A stretch of 64,000 bases of DNA. Origin: Azolla caroliniana. Its lineage: Eukaryota > Polypodiophyta. The stretch covers positions 11,966,001 through 12,030,000 of the forward strand of contig JBHGNT010000003.1 of the NCBI GenBank assembly GCA_043228905.1, given 5' to 3'. The notes beneath the pieces were generated by a model that ran no database searches, was not told where the DNA came from, and was given only the letters and a program-made list of their open reading frames with translations. How positions within the stretch are numbered: position 1 is the stretch's first letter; every line of letters begins with the position of its first letter. Below, one piece after another: positions 33,042-44,249 of the stretch. A program made the translations under genes and the position numbers.

Positions 33042-36000
33042 ATGGAAGGCGGCGGCAGCGGGCAGCCGGGGATGATGGTGCTGAATGCGCAGAATTACGC
33101 CGACTGGAAGATCAAGATGGAGGATCTTCTGATTGTTCGGGACCTGTACGAACCGATTGACAGGTCGGAAATACCGAAGGGAGTACTTGAGTCGGAATGG
33201 AGGCTTCTGAACCGGAAAGCCGTTGCAACCATTCGGCAATACGTAGACGTGAGCGTTCTACAACATGTGGCGAACGACATCAACGCATATGAGATGTGGC
33301 GGAAGCTGTCGGGCCTCTACGAGAGGAAGAATGCGTTGAACCGGACCTCCCTGATGAGGAAGATAGTGAACCTCAAGTACCGGGACGGCGAGAGTATGGT
33401 GGAACACGTAAGCACGTTCATGGGATTCGTGAACCAGCTTGCGGCGATCAAGTTCCCGCTGGAGGATGCAATGCAAGCCATCATTCTGATGTGTACATTG
33501 CCGGAAAGCTGGGAGAACTTGGTGGTGACTCTCAGCACCTCCTGCACGGAAGATAACTTGTCCCTACAAACGGTAAAGACAAGTATCTTGAACGAAGAAG
33601 CGCGTCGGAGAGATAAAGAACCGGCCTCCGACTCGAAGGCGCTGCTTACCGAATCGGAACGGGGAAGACAATGGAACCGGAGTCCGCAAAGACGGGAGAA
33701 GTCGGGGACCCGGTCGCAGTCAAGAGGAAGGCCCACATGCTTCCACTGTGGGAAGCCGGGGCACTTCCGAAAGAATTGTCGGCATTACCGAAAAGACAAC
33801 GGAGCCGACGACACCGATTCGAAGAAGTCTTCGGAACGGAACGGTGCTTACCGGGGAGCCACGGACCGAAATGGTTCGGATCGGCGAGGGCAGGACCGGA
33901 AAGGAACGACGGCACTCGCGGCAAGTGAAGAGGAGATCATGCTCATCACTGAAGAAGGTGAACTAAACATTGCCGGCGATGAGACTACCTGGGTGGTCGA
34001 TTCCGGAGCGTCGTTCCACCTGACCCCGGAGAGAAGATACTTCTCATCCTACACAGCCGGTGAGCATGGCTGTGTTCGGATGGGAAATGAAGGTACGTGC
34101 CGGATTGCCGGCATAGGAGACATGTGGTTGACAACCCCGACCGGATGCAAAATGCTGCTGAAGGATGTCAGACACGTTCCGGAGGTTCGATTGAACCTGA
34201 TTTCGGCCGGGAGGCTAGACGATGAAGGCTACACGGGTAGCATCCGGAACGACGTCATGAAGTTCAGCAAAGGGAGCCTGATAGTGGCTCGGGCCCGGAA
34301 GGTCAACACACTGTACCTGATGAATTCTCGGCTATGTCCGGAGGAGCTGAACGTAGCAGCCGACACTGCCGGTGAGCTGTGGCACAAGAGACTGTGCCAC
34401 ATGAGTGAGAAGGGGATGAAGAGGCTTGCAGAAGACAACCTTATTCCAGTGAAGCATGTGCACCTGGAGAAGTGCACCGATTGCCTGGCCGGTAAGCAGA
34501 ACCGAACCTCCTTCCACTCAAGGCCACCGACGAGACGTAGCGCACCATTGGAGTTGGTGCACACTGATGTGTGTCAGGTAGAAACGAAGTCACATGGCGG
34601 AGCCCAATACTTCGTAACATTCATAGATGATCATAGCCGAAAACTGTGGACGGCACCGCTGAAGACAAAGGACCAAGTGTTGTGCGTCTTCAAAGAACTC
34701 CACGCAAGAGTGGAAAGGGAATCCGGCAAGAAGCTGAAAGTGATACGAGCGGATAACGGAGGGGAATACCGGGGGCAGTTCGCGGAGTACTGTCGCTCGA
34801 AGGGAATCCGGCTCGAGTTTACTGTGCCGAAGACGCCGGAACTGAACGGGCTGGCCGAGAGGATGAACCGGACCATAATGGAGAGGGTCCGGAGTATGCT
34901 GGCGCATGCGGAATTACCCAAGGGGTTTTGGGCTGAGGCAATGTCGACGGCGACATACGTGATAAACAGATCACCCTCAGTACCTTTGGACGGAGACACG
35001 CCGCAGAGAGTGTGGACCGGCAGGGAAGTATCCTACCGGCATCTGAAGGTGTTCGGGTGTCTCGCATACGTGCATGTGGCAAAGGACCGGAGAGGAAAGC
35101 TAGATCCAAAGACCCGGCCATGCATATTCCTCGGTTACGGCGATGACGAGTTCGGCTACCGAGTATGGGACCCGGTCGACAAGAAGATATTCCGGAGTCG
35201 TGATATCATCTTCATGGAGAACAAGACACTCGCCGACTGGGAGTCGGAGAAGAAGATGAAGAGCTCCAAGTCGACCGGTGAGGATCAACTCTACGAGGAG
35301 CAGTCCCGACCGGCAAGGGACCGGTTAGCACTCGAGGATCCGGCCGAAGACGGTGAAGAAACAGAACCGGCCGAGGAAGATGAAACTGATACCGGAACCG
35401 GCCCCGATCCCGAAATGGATTCGGATGAAGAAGAATCGGAAGAACCGGTTACCGAAGCTCCGGAACGGAGATATCCTCTAAGAGAGAGAAGGGCCCCCCG
35501 GAGATTTCCGGAACCAGAGCACGTGCTGCTAACCGACGAGGGGGAGCCGGAGAGCTTTGAAGAAGCAAAGCATGACACCCAGAGCCGCAGGTGGTTGAGT
35601 GCCATGCAGGACGAGATGGATTCCCTGCATGAGAACCACACATATGAACTTGTGGAGTTGCCGAAAGGAAAGCGGGCACTCCGAAACAAGTGGGTGTTCA
35701 AGCTGAAACCGGGAGATGCCGGAAACCCCCCGAGATACAAAGCCAGGATCGTGGTGAAGGGGTTTCAGCAAAAGAAGGGCGTCGACTTCGACGAGATATT
35801 TGCCCCGGTAGTGAAGATGACCTCCATCCGGACGGTGCTGAGCATAGCGGCAAGCATGGACCTCGAGGTAGAACAGATGGACGTGAAGACGGAATTCCTT
35901 CACGGTGACCTCGAAGAAGAGATCTACATGCAGCAACCGGAAGGATTCGAGAAGAAAGGGAAGGAGCACCTGGTATGCCGGTTGAAGAAGAGCCTTTACG

Positions 36001-37115
36001 GACTGAAGCAGGCTCCCCGGCAATGGTACCGGAAGTTCGACTCCTTCATGACCGACGAAGGGTACCTCAAAACGCAGTCCGACCACTGCGTGTTTGTGAA
36101 GAAGTTCGAAGGAGGAGACTTTCTAATACTCCTCCTGTACGTGGACGACATGTTGATCGTCGGACGGGACCAGGTCAAGATACGGATGCTGAAGAAGGCT
36201 CTTCACCGAACCTTCGCAATGAAGGACCTGGGTCCGGCGAGGCAAATACTAGGGATGCACATCATCTGGGACCGGAAGAAGAAGCAGTTGTGGCTGTCAC
36301 AGGAGAAGTACGTGACAAAGGTGCTTCACCGGTTCAACATGTCGGAAGCAAGACCGGTCGGGTCAACACTCCCGGCAAACTGCAAGTTGTCCAGCAAGCA
36401 AAGCCCCAAGACAAAGGCTGAGAAGGAGGACATGATGAAAGTACCATATGCCTCTGCCATCGGGAGCTTGATGTACGCAATGGTGTGTACCCGACCGGAC
36501 ATAGGATATGCAGTCGGAGTGGTGAGCCGGTACATGAGCAATCCCGGCAAAGAGCATTGGAACGCGGCCAAGTGGATACTCCGATACCTGAAGGGCACGG
36601 CAAACGTGTGCCTCCGATTCGGCTCCGGTAAGCCCGAACTCGACGGCTTCACCGATTCGGATATGTCGGCTGATGCAGATACCAGCCGGTCCACATCAGG
36701 GTATGTGATGACGTATGCAGGGGGAGCTGTTTCATGGCAGTCGAGGCTGCAGAAGACGGTTGCGTTGTCAACCACGGAGGCGGAGTACATGGCGGCTGTT
36801 GAAGCCGGCAAGGAAATAATATGGATGAAGGACTTCATTAGAGAGCTCGGTATCCGGCAGGAGGAGTACCGACTCTACTGCGACAGTCAGAGTGCAATCC
36901 ACCTTGCGAAGAACGCGGCCTATCACTCCCGGACGAAGCACATCCAGCGAAGATATCACTGGATCCGGGAAAGGATAGAAGACAAGGAGTTCGTGCTGAC
37001 GAAGATCCACACGGACGAGAACGGGTCGGATATGCTGACCAAGGTGCTCACACCCGACAAGCTGGAAGCATGCCGGAAGAGGATCGGATTGGAGAGACAT
37101 CCCATGCCGAAGTGA
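33042..37115 (+). CDS. C3 gag-pol polyprotein, 1357 aa, intact
   Basis: The ATG at 33042 follows the primer site and is chosen because the open frame upstream of it runs through LTR sequence. Domains in order: UBN2-type gag (about 5-215); CCHC knuckle CFHCGKPGHFRKNC (about 232-246); aspartic protease WVVDSGASFHL (Asp about 320); pre-integrase LWHKRLCHMSEKG (about 445), whose HHCC ligands bind zinc; integrase core with Asp in HTDVCQ (about 507), Asp in ADNGGEY (about 570) and Glu in NGLAERMNRT (about 605); reverse transcriptase with YVDDMLIVG (about 1033); RNase H TDSDMSADADTSRS (about 1203) to the C-terminus. No stop, frameshift or missing catalytic residue is seen. The single frame without a gag stop is normal for many plant Copia elements. 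Confidence 0.97.
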   Translation: MEGGGSGQPGMMVLNAQNYADWKIKMEDLLIVRDLYEPIDRSEIPKGVLESEWRLLNRKAVATIRQYVDVSVLQHVANDINAYEMWRKLSGLYERKNALNRTSLMRKIVNLKYRDGESMVEHVSTFMGFVNQLAAIKFPLEDAMQAIILMCTLPESWENLVVTLSTSCTEDNLSLQTVKTSILNEEARRRDKEPASDSKALLTESERGRQWNRSPQRREKSGTRSQSRGRPTCFHCGKPGHFRKNCRHYRKDNGADDTDSKKSSERNGAYRGATDRNGSDRRGQDRKGTTALAASEEEIMLITEEGELNIAGDETTWVVDSGASFHLTPERRYFSSYTAGEHGCVRMGNEGTCRIAGIGDMWLTTPTGCKMLLKDVRHVPEVRLNLISAGRLDDEGYTGSIRNDVMKFSKGSLIVARARKVNTLYLMNSRLCPEELNVAADTAGELWHKRLCHMSEKGMKRLAEDNLIPVKHVHLEKCTDCLAGKQNRTSFHSRPPTRRSAPLELVHTDVCQVETKSHGGAQYFVTFIDDHSRKLWTAPLKTKDQVLCVFKELHARVERESGKKLKVIRADNGGEYRGQFAEYCRSKGIRLEFTVPKTPELNGLAERMNRTIMERVRSMLAHAELPKGFWAEAMSTATYVINRSPSVPLDGDTPQRVWTGREVSYRHLKVFGCLAYVHVAKDRRGKLDPKTRPCIFLGYGDDEFGYRVWDPVDKKIFRSRDIIFMENKTLADWESEKKMKSSKSTGEDQLYEEQSRPARDRLALEDPAEDGEETEPAEEDETDTGTGPDPEMDSDEEESEEPVTEAPERRYPLRERRAPRRFPEPEHVLLTDEGEPESFEEAKHDTQSRRWLSAMQDEMDSLHENHTYELVELPKGKRALRNKWVFKLKPGDAGNPPRYKARIVVKGFQQKKGVDFDEIFAPVVKMTSIRTVLSIAASMDLEVEQMDVKTEFLHGDLEEEIYMQQPEGFEKKGKEHLVCRLKKSLYGLKQAPRQWYRKFDSFMTDEGYLKTQSDHCVFVKKFEGGDFLILLLYVDDMLIVGRDQVKIRMLKKALHRTFAMKDLGPARQILGMHIIWDRKKKQLWLSQEKYVTKVLHRFNMSEARPVGSTLPANCKLSSKQSPKTKAEKEDMMKVPYASAIGSLMYAMVCTRPDIGYAVGVVSRYMSNPGKEHWNAAKWILRYLKGTANVCLRFGSGKPELDGFTDSDMSADADTSRSTSGYVMTYAGGAVSWQSRLQKTVALSTTEAEYMAAVEAGKEIIWMKDFIRELGIRQEEYRLYCDSQSAIHLAKNAAYHSRTKHIQRRYHWIRERIEDKEFVLTKIHTDENGSDMLTKVLTPDKLEACRKRIGLERHPMPK

Positions 37116-37125
37116 AGGGGGAGTT

Positions 37126-37710
37126 TGTTGGGATTTCGGTCCCTTCGGATGGGATGGTCGGATTTCGGAGTTGAATGCCGACAAGCCCGGTTGCGGTTTC
37201 GGAACCGGATGATGAAGACCCCGGCTTCGGAGCCGGATGACGAATGTACCCGGAGAGAGATCCGGATGCGGGGACATATCTGTGAATATGTTTGCCAAGG
37301 GCCCTTGAGGCTATAGTTGTAAATAGCCCCAAAGTCATATGTGTATAAATATGACTTAGGGCAAACAGTTTTAATGTTGCTACTCATTTTTCTGTTTTTT
37401 CCACTTAAGAGGAGTGAAGAGAGAGCAGTCGTGAGAGAGATAGAGCGTGAGAGAGGAAGAGGTCGACGCCTCTGTGTATTTCCGCCGCCTGTGGCGAGGA
37501 CAGCGAGCTCAAGGTCGTCGCCTTGCAGCTCGCCATTGTATATTTCTCTGTGCATAGTTTTGGTTCGGAGTCTTGTACTCCCGTGGTTTTTTCCCGTACA
37601 GGGTTTTCCACGTTAAATCGTGTGTCCCATTTTCTGCAACAACGATTCGTGTGTTTCCTTGGTTGCGGCCGAGAGGTGAAGTTTGGAAAGTGTTGATTAA
37701 TTTTCCATCA
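37126..37710 (+). repeat. 3' LTR of C3
   Basis: 585 bp. Differences from the 5' LTR are single changes such as GAATTTACC to GAATGTACC, CACTCAAG to CACTTAAG, GACAACG to GACAGCG and AAATAGTG to AAATCGTG, plus one T. Confidence 0.96.
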
Positions 37711-37715
37711 AAAAT

Positions 37716-38878
37716 CCCACAAGTTATCTGGAGGCTTACCGGGCCGAAATGATCATGAGGGATATCCCGGTGGACAGGCAGTTGTCCGGATTCCCTCAGG
37801 TGGTGAGGCCGAGCATCCACGCAGAAGGTGCTCGAGGTGTTGGCCGGATGCCAGACTTTGGGATGAGTACGGGTTTGATGACTCACTTCGGTTGTCGAGG
37901 CGGGACTTCATGGCGTGGGTGGAAAGCCCCAAAAAAGGGAGGAACACGTCGGCGCTCCTCTAGGAGTTCGAAAAACGATTCGCGCGATTGTCGACGCTGG
38001 ACCGGACCATGCTCAAAACGAGTCGAGTACTATTGTTTGTCAAGTCGGTGGACGCGCTCGAGAAGGAAAAGGTGGGTCCCCTATTGGAGACGGACGAAGG
38101 GATAACGGCAAACTAGGCCGTGGTAAAATGCGTCTATAGACATTTCGACAAACGGCGCGAGTGGAGCGACGAAAGCTCGTCGGAGTCAGGACCAGTCTCG
38201 GCGAGGAGACTCGAGGAGCCGGTATTGGTGCCAGTCGGTAGGAAGGACGAGACCCGAATTTGGCTGGAGTCGGGGTCGGCATCGAACGACGTGGTCAAAG
38301 GCCCATCCGGAGGAGTGGCTCTGGAGGAGCTAACACAGATGGTGCGGGACCTGCAGATCGCACAGGCCGGGAGAGACAACGGCGAACAACCTCGCGACCG
38401 GAGGCCGCCGGCTGGGCAGCGGTGCATGTGGTGTGACGCGATCGGTCACATTCAGAAGGATTGCCCGGATTTCGCCGACGCACTCAGGACCAACGTGGTG
38501 TACCTCTGGAACGGGAGGGTGCACGTGAGCGAGACCCGGAGAGCCCTAGAACTGAATACGGGGCGCGGCGGAATGAAGAGGTTGATGGAAGAGACCACGG
38601 CACGGCATGTAGAAGTCGTTAACTACTCAGTGTCGGCGGGAATTCGGGTCAGGGGTGATGAGACCCGGAAGGCGAAGGACTCCGGATTCTGGCCGCTAGT
38701 ACTAGAAGGCCTCACTGGAGTTCGGCTGAAGAAGGAAGAGGCGGACCGCGCGGAACAGCGGGTCCAGGAGGTCACCGGATGGGACGATCCGGTCGAAGAG
38801 AAAACGGGCTTCGTAGAAGCCACTTGCCAGAACTACGAGGTTCTGGTGGAAGACAAACGGGCAGGAAAGGCCCGATAG
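37716..38878 (+). pseudogene. G1 gag with stops and a frameshift
   Basis: The frame SYLEAYRAEMIMRDIPVDRQ runs on from the 48 bases before C3. It shifts near 37800-37860, then follows YGFDDSLRLSRRDFMAWVE and RFARLSTLDRTMLKTS with TAG stops at about 37964 and 38114. From 38120 it is open to 38878: an acidic linker, a CCHC knuckle CMWCDAIGHIQKDC (about 38425-38466) and a charged C-terminal region. Gag packages the RNA in the virus-like particle; this copy cannot be made whole without repair. Confidence 0.85.
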
Positions 38879-39630
38879 GGGTCGGTCCCCCGCAGAGGTA
38901 CGAGACCCGGTTCGGACCGAAACCGACCGGTGTCGGCAACCCAGGCGCGCCGGATGGGAAGAAGCAGGTGCGGTTTCGGTTGAGCACCGAAATCAAGAGA
39001 GCAACGGACCTACGGAAGGTCCTTGAAGAGCAGATCCTCGACAGTAAAGTGGAGTTGTTGTTGCGGGAGGTGCTGGGAATCGCCAAGAGGGAGTTCCACG
39101 ACTCCATCGTAGACTTGGTGAAGCGGAAGAGGCTCTCGATGGAGCCGGAACCGGAGAAGCCGGTGGAGGTGCGGACTACGCACTTAGAAGACACGGCCCT
39201 AGAAGATGAGTTGGCGGAAAGCCACTACGCGAAGCCGCATTGGGCCAGGGAAACTACGGAAACCCTTGTGTGGATCGGCGACATTCCGGACCCGGTGGTG
39301 GCCTTGGTAGACCATGGATCCGAAATCAACCTGATGTCCATGGATTTCTACAAGAAGGGTAAATGGCCGATCAACACCAAGCATGGGTGGAAGATACGCG
39401 AGGCGACGCGTGCTACAGAGGAGCTACATGGTACGTGCCCGAATGTACGCGTAAAGATCGGTGACGTCGAGATAGATCAACATTTCTTCGTGCAGGAAAC
39501 ATCCTCGCACCTGGTGATTCTCGGCGAACCGTACATTACGGAGCACGCATGGAGACGAAGGTGCTGGACAACGGTTCGGCATACGCGCGCATCAAGAGCC
39601 AAGACAGTCGGCATTCCATCTAATTCATGA
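38779..39630 (+). CDS. G1 protease region
   Basis: Open in the -1 frame relative to gag with a 100-nt overlap. It has an extended basic and helical head, then a retropepsin-like core VALVDHGSEINLMSMDFY (about 39300-39350) and LVILGEPYI (about 39510-39535), a hydrophobic pattern typical of the flap and C-terminal half of such proteases. The active site reads DHGS rather than DSGS or DTGA. The frame is lost just after GEPYI. The gag/protease overlap could be a frameshift site, but I see no standard slippery heptamer. Confidence 0.65.
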   Translation: MGRSGRRENGLRRSHLPELRGSGGRQTGRKGPIGVGPPQRYETRFGPKPTGVGNPGAPDGKKQVRFRLSTEIKRATDLRKVLEEQILDSKVELLLREVLGIAKREFHDSIVDLVKRKRLSMEPEPEKPVEVRTTHLEDTALEDELAESHYAKPHWARETTETLVWIGDIPDPVVALVDHGSEINLMSMDFYKKGKWPINTKHGWKIREATRATEELHGTCPNVRVKIGDVEIDQHFFVQETSSHLVILGEPYITEHAWRRRCWTTVRHTRASRAKTVGIPSNS

Positions 39631-39882
39631 CCGTACGTCCGAACCATGAGAGGAATCGCGAGACCCTCGGCGGGATTTTTAGAGAGGGCTGTCAAGGCAT
39701 GGGGCCGCGGTAGTCCGGACGTACCGGAAGAACCCCACACATGTACAGTAGGTAGGAATTTTTGGTTCTCCAAAAACAAAGGTTGTACTATAGCCGGCGT
39801 CAGCGGCCGGGAAAGGAAGTGAGCGGAGGAGCGGCTCAGGGGATGTGGAGTCCTCTTCCCCGATGAAGAAATCAGCGGCGCC
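39631..39882 (+). other. G1 spacer between protease and reverse transcriptase
   Basis: Broken frames only. By position this should code the link from protease to reverse transcriptase, but stops occur in all three plus frames. Confidence 0.5.
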
Positions 39883-42800
39883 GTGGAGACGGTCTCTTTT
39901 GACGACACCTTGGGCGAGTTGCGAAAGGTGATTGGTGAAGACCTTAGAGAAGACCGAACTGTTCTGGTTAGTTCGATGGGAATGTACGAAGTCATTGTGG
40001 ACTTTGGGGAAAGGATCAGGTCGGATCAGACAGCCCGCGTGGATACAAAGTACAAGACTGTGGACCGGAAGGTGAGGCCAGTCGCGGCACCCTTGCCGGA
40101 GGGCAGCGAGGAGCGGATAAAAGGGGTCGCATCGGACCCAAGTTTACGGAATCCGGCTAGCATAGGGCACCAGTTCACCGACATAACGCTACGGGAGCTC
40201 AGGGTCGGTGGGGGTGGCTTTCTACTGTCGGCGAAGGAGGACAGGTTTCGGAGAATGCTCGGAAGGCATGGGAAAGCCTTCGCGTTCTCGTTGGAGGAGA
40301 TCGTCGAACCGATGCTGATCTTCACGGTACGGCATGTACCGTGGAATCTCAAACCGATTCCGGTGCCGAGAGCTCACATCCCGAAGTTGATGGAGCTTCT
40401 GAAGCAAAAGGTGGAGATGGGCATCCTTGAACCATCAAGTGCCCCATATTCGAATCGGTGGTTTATGGTGTTGAAGAAGAACGGCACATTGCGCTTCATT
40501 CAGGACCTGCAACCGGTCAACAGGGTGACCATCCGTAATGCAAGAATCGGAATGACCATAGACGAGTTCGCGGAGGCCTTCGCTGGAAGGTTGATCTATT
40601 CGGTCGGTGACTTAAACTTGGGGTACGACCAGTTCCAGCTAGCTGTGGAGAGCAGGGATATCACAACGATGCGAACTCCTCTCGCTCTAGTACGGATGTG
40701 TACCCTACCACAAGCCGGGATGAATTCGGCAGCGCATATGGTGAACGCAATGAACAAGGTGCTGAGGGACTGCATCCCGGACATCACCATGCCATTCTTG
40801 GACGACATCCCGAGAAAGGGGTGCCTGATGGAAGATGCGGACGACACTGTCGGGCCAGACGAATGCCAGAGGTTCGTCGTGAACCACATCAACGACTGCG
40901 AGAAGGTGTTGCAGAGGCTCGAGAGCGCACGACTCACCTTCTCCGGAGAAAACTCAGCGTTCGGGCAGTCGGAGATCTTGGTGGTCGGACACCTGTGCGG
41001 GCCTTACGGTAGGAAACCGTCTCCGGCAAAGGTAGAGGCCATCTCCGCAATGAGGAACGATTGCGGGTCGGTTACGGAGGTCCGCAGATTCTTGGGTGCA
41101 TGCGCGTTCTACCACATCTAGATCCCGCACTACGCACATGTCGCGGAACCCCTCTACAGACTATTGAAAGGGGCGCGTAGCTTTGAGTGGAGGACGGAGC
41201 ATACGGAGTCAGTCCAGAGACTAAAGGAGGCGCTTACGGTAGCGCCATCTCTCCGTAAAGCGGTTTACGGCAAGGGAGTACCCATCTACGTGACGGTCGA
41301 CACGAGCCTAACCGGGATCGGGTGGGTGATCAATCAGGAGGACGAGGACGGTGGACGATTCTCGATCCGGTTCGGGGCAAAGGTATTGAGCGAGCGGCAG
41401 CGAGGATACGCCCAAGTCAAGCACGAACTATGGGGTATCGTTTCGGCAATCAAGGCCGACAAGGACTACTTGATCGGGACGGAGGTAATAATCGAGACGG
41501 ACTGCCTGCCAATACTCGGCATGGCTTCCGGATGCGCGACGCCAGACCTAGCAATGCTCCGGTGGATAGCGTACATTAAGTCCCTAAACCCGGAGATACG
41601 GCACATCTCCGGAAAGGATAACGCCATGGCCGATGTGCTTTCAAGAGCGAGGTTCAACGACGAAGACGGCCTGGTTTCGGATGACGAAGAAGTCGGCGAG
41701 GACTTCTTCGGGGACACTCCGGCGCTTAACGAATTTGACGAAAGACGGTACAACGGGGAGTGGCTCCAAATCAGGAGGTTCCTACGGGCGATGGCGCCGG
41801 ACGCAGCATGGACGAGAGAAGAGGCGAGCCGGGTACGGAGGAAGGCGTACCGATTCTTCCTACGGGACGGGTGCATATGGAGGCACCGAAAGAAAAGAAA
41901 CGGCATCCCGCACCGAGTAGTGGCAAAGAAAGAAGAACAAGAGGAATTACTGGCGGCATTTCACGCGAGTCCATAGGCCGGGCACCGCGGAATGTGGGCC
42001 ACATTCGAGAAGCTGAAGGTGAAGTACTGGTGGTCGGGGCTATACCAGGACGTGCATCGGTTCGTAACAACTTGCGAAAGCTGTCAAATGCACTCCGTAG
42101 TCCGACATCAGGACGAGCTACACCCGACCTACCCGCCTACGGTCCATTTCAAGTGGAAGGTGGACTTGGTGATGATGTCGATGGAAGTAGGACAGATGCG
42201 ATACCTGGTGCTTGCGCGAGAAGATTTAACGAACCAGGTGGAAGGCCATGCACTGCAGAACGAGACAACCGCGGCGGTATGCCGGTTCCTAATCGAAGAG
42301 GTAATGTGTCGGTACGGGTGCGTCGGGAAGATCGTGGCGGACCGGGGAGAGCTGGATGCGCATGAAGCTAAGGAGTTGTTCGACCGGCTAGGGGTCAAAC
42401 TCTCCCTCACTACGGTGTACAATCCGGAGGCGAACGGGAAGGTAGAACGTAGGCACGGGCCGATTGTAAAGGCATTAGTGCGTGCATGCGGAGGGCAGGT
42501 CGGGAATTGGACGCGGCTCCTTCCTTACGCACTATGGGCGGACCAAACTACGCACAGTTCGGTGACAGGGTTTATGCCGGCAGAGCTGATGTATGGACAG
42601 AAGCCGATCATGCCGGTGGAACGGACGGTATCTTCGTGGGCGGCGGTAGATTGGAAGGACGAGATGAGCCGGGAGGAGTTGCTGGCGGCGCGGATTCGGC
42701 AACTCGAGCGGAGGCCAAAGGACATGAAAAGGGTGAAGGAAAAGCAGCGGGCGGCAAGGGAGCGGAACAAGAGCCGGTTCAACCGGACGCACCGGTTGCG

Positions 42801-43104
42801 ACCAATGAATATCGAGGAAGGTGACTGGGTCTTGGTGTACGGCAGCAGCCTCAACAATCAGCACAAGGCGGTGCGAAAGTTCGCGAGGAGATGGTTCGGG
42901 CCCTACACGGTGACGATCGCGAACGACAACGGCACGTACCACCTAGCAGAACTCGACGGGACACGGTTAGCGGTACCGGTGGTCGGGAAGCGGATCAAAG
43001 CGTTCAAGAAGTGGTTCGAGGACGAGCCGGACCCGGAGGGTGTGGACAAGACCAACGACGATGATCAGTTCGGGCCCGGCGAAGAATCGGAGAGCAACGA
43101 GTGA
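39883..43104 (+). pseudogene. G1 reverse transcriptase, RNase H and integrase, two TAG stops
   Basis: One frame of 1074 codons interrupted only by TAG at 41119-41121 and 41974-41976. Both sit where a Trp codon is expected (FYHI-stop-IPHYAHV and FHASP-stop-AGHRG), as after G-to-A change. Reverse transcriptase: PVPRAHIPKLMELLKQKVEM, FIQDLQPVN, YSVGDLNLGYDQFQLAV and active site FLDDIP (about 40795). RNase H: VTVDTSLTGIGWVI (41290), ETDCLPILG, then HISGKDNAMADVLSRA. Integrase: H..H with CESCQ zinc site (41985-42090), Asp in KVDLVMMSM, Asp in VADRGELD, Glu in NGKVERRHGP. No chromodomain; the basic tail equals G0. Confidence 0.92.
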
Positions 43105-43173
43105 GGCCGGTTTTCTTCGGTATCTACCCGTCTCTGGAGCATGCCGGTGGATGCGCAGTTTGGTGGGGGTGGA

Positions 43174-43825
43174 TGTCGTGAAGAAAACTTGCCATAGGCG
43201 GAATCGGAGAAAAAGGCACATGAACCGGCTCTTACATGGGCGGACGCGAGAATTGATATTTTGTACATAATTTATAATTAGGTCGGCTGATGTAAATACT
43301 AGGTAGTACACATTTATTAGGGGATTTGTGCGTATCTCTGTCAAAAGGGACAGGGAATAAAGCGATTTGACTAGGGGAGACGGGTCTCCCCTCGGCGAAT
43401 TATTTAAGGAAGGAGAGAAGGAAGAAAAGGGATCGCGCGTTGGCGAGGACGAAGTGCTGCAGAACCAAGTGTCGAGCTCTCTCTCCTCCGATCGTCGTTC
43501 TCTGTGGGTGTCGGGAGTTCGCTGCCTCTGCTTTGTGGACAACCCATGTCCTTCCAGCAGAGGCTCTCCCCCTTTTCTTTGTTTCTTCGAGTCAAGTGGA
43601 TGTCGTCTGTGTGCGTGAGTAGGACCCTGTGTCAGGTCCATTACCGGTTTGCCGGTTGTAACTGTTCGAGTTGCAAGCTACTGATTATAGTAATCGGATT
43701 CTTGTTTCTTGCTCTTATTTTCTTTCTTTGTGTCTGCAACTCTCTCTCTCTCTCTCACTCTCTCCTTGGTCCAAGACCCCCGTGGTCCCGCCTCTTCCTA
43801 CACGCACGTGCGGAACTTCGCGACA
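43174..43825 (+). repeat. 3' LTR of G1
   Basis: 652 bp, TGTCGTGAAG to GCGACA. A hairpin GGGAGACGGGTCTCCCC at about 43376-43392 lies just before TTATTTAAGG (about 43400), the probable promoter. A (CT)n tract lies near 43740-43758. Confidence 0.92.
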
Positions 43826-43829
43826 ACGC

Positions 43830-44161
43830 AATCTAGGTATTAACCTCGTGTGCATACGACATTAACTACATATTCAATATATGTCAAATGTGGTATTGAC
43901 CTCTTACACATATGTAAACGTTTTATACAACCAATTAATTACCACTACAACATCATTGAATCTATATAAAAATAAATTACATATTAACCATACACATGAT
44001 TAAATTGGGAGAAGAAAGAATAGAAAAAAACAAGAAAGATTGCCGAAGTTCCTTTGTTGATTGGTGTTTGGAACAAGGTCGACCGCACCTTGATTGATCG
44101 CCATCCATCAAGCAAAAAAAACCAACAAAACAAACATTAGAACATAAGCTTTGAAACCAAC
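43830..44161 (-). other. OUT1 leader, primer-site end
   Basis: Continues the OUT1 leader beyond G1 and matches 50970-51303 of OUT2. The decayed primer site reads GCTTTGAAACCA on the plus strand (44148-44159), against GCTCTGATACCA in OUT2. No gene. Confidence 0.8.
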
Positions 44162-44249
44162 TATCAGAGATATGTACTAATGTAAGCAAAGGATAACGAA
44201 TAAACGATAGATCTAGATAGAAAGGAGAGAGAAAAAGAAGGGTGTCGAT
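44162..44249 (-). repeat. OUT1 5' LTR, inner end
   Basis: First 88 bases (plus orientation) of the OUT1 5' LTR, TATCAGAGATATG to GGTGTCGAT. OUT2 is inserted here, and the LTR resumes at 51760 with CCGATCCACCC. Confidence 0.8.

Larger units (their letters stand above)
32428..37710 (+). mobile_element. Intact Copia element C3
   Basis: 5283 bp with exact TSD AAAAT (32423-32427 and 37711-37715), LTRs of 584 and 585 bp (32428-33011 and 37126-37710) differing at about five positions plus one indel, a perfect primer site TGGTATCAGAGC (33015-33026), a polypurine tract GAAGGGGGAG (37114-37123), and one uninterrupted polyprotein. Everything needed for autonomous movement is visible. It is the innermost and youngest layer of the nest. 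Confidence 0.97.
32041..43825 (+). mobile_element. Ty3/Gypsy element G1
   Basis: LTR termini TGTCGTGAAG and GCGACA. The TSD is ACGC (32037-32040 and 43826-43829), and the uninterrupted target lies in OUT2 at 50966-50969. Order is gag, protease, reverse transcriptase, RNase H, integrase, i.e. Gypsy order, with no chromodomain. C3 interrupts the 5' end. GC-rich compared with the OUT elements. Only a few stops break the pol frame, so it is younger than its host OUT1. Confidence 0.92.

Noticed and set aside
38779-38878. Programmed -1 frameshift between G1 gag and protease
   Set aside because: Frames overlap as expected, but no X-XXY-YYZ slippery heptamer is visible and the copy has other frameshifts, so decay is as likely.
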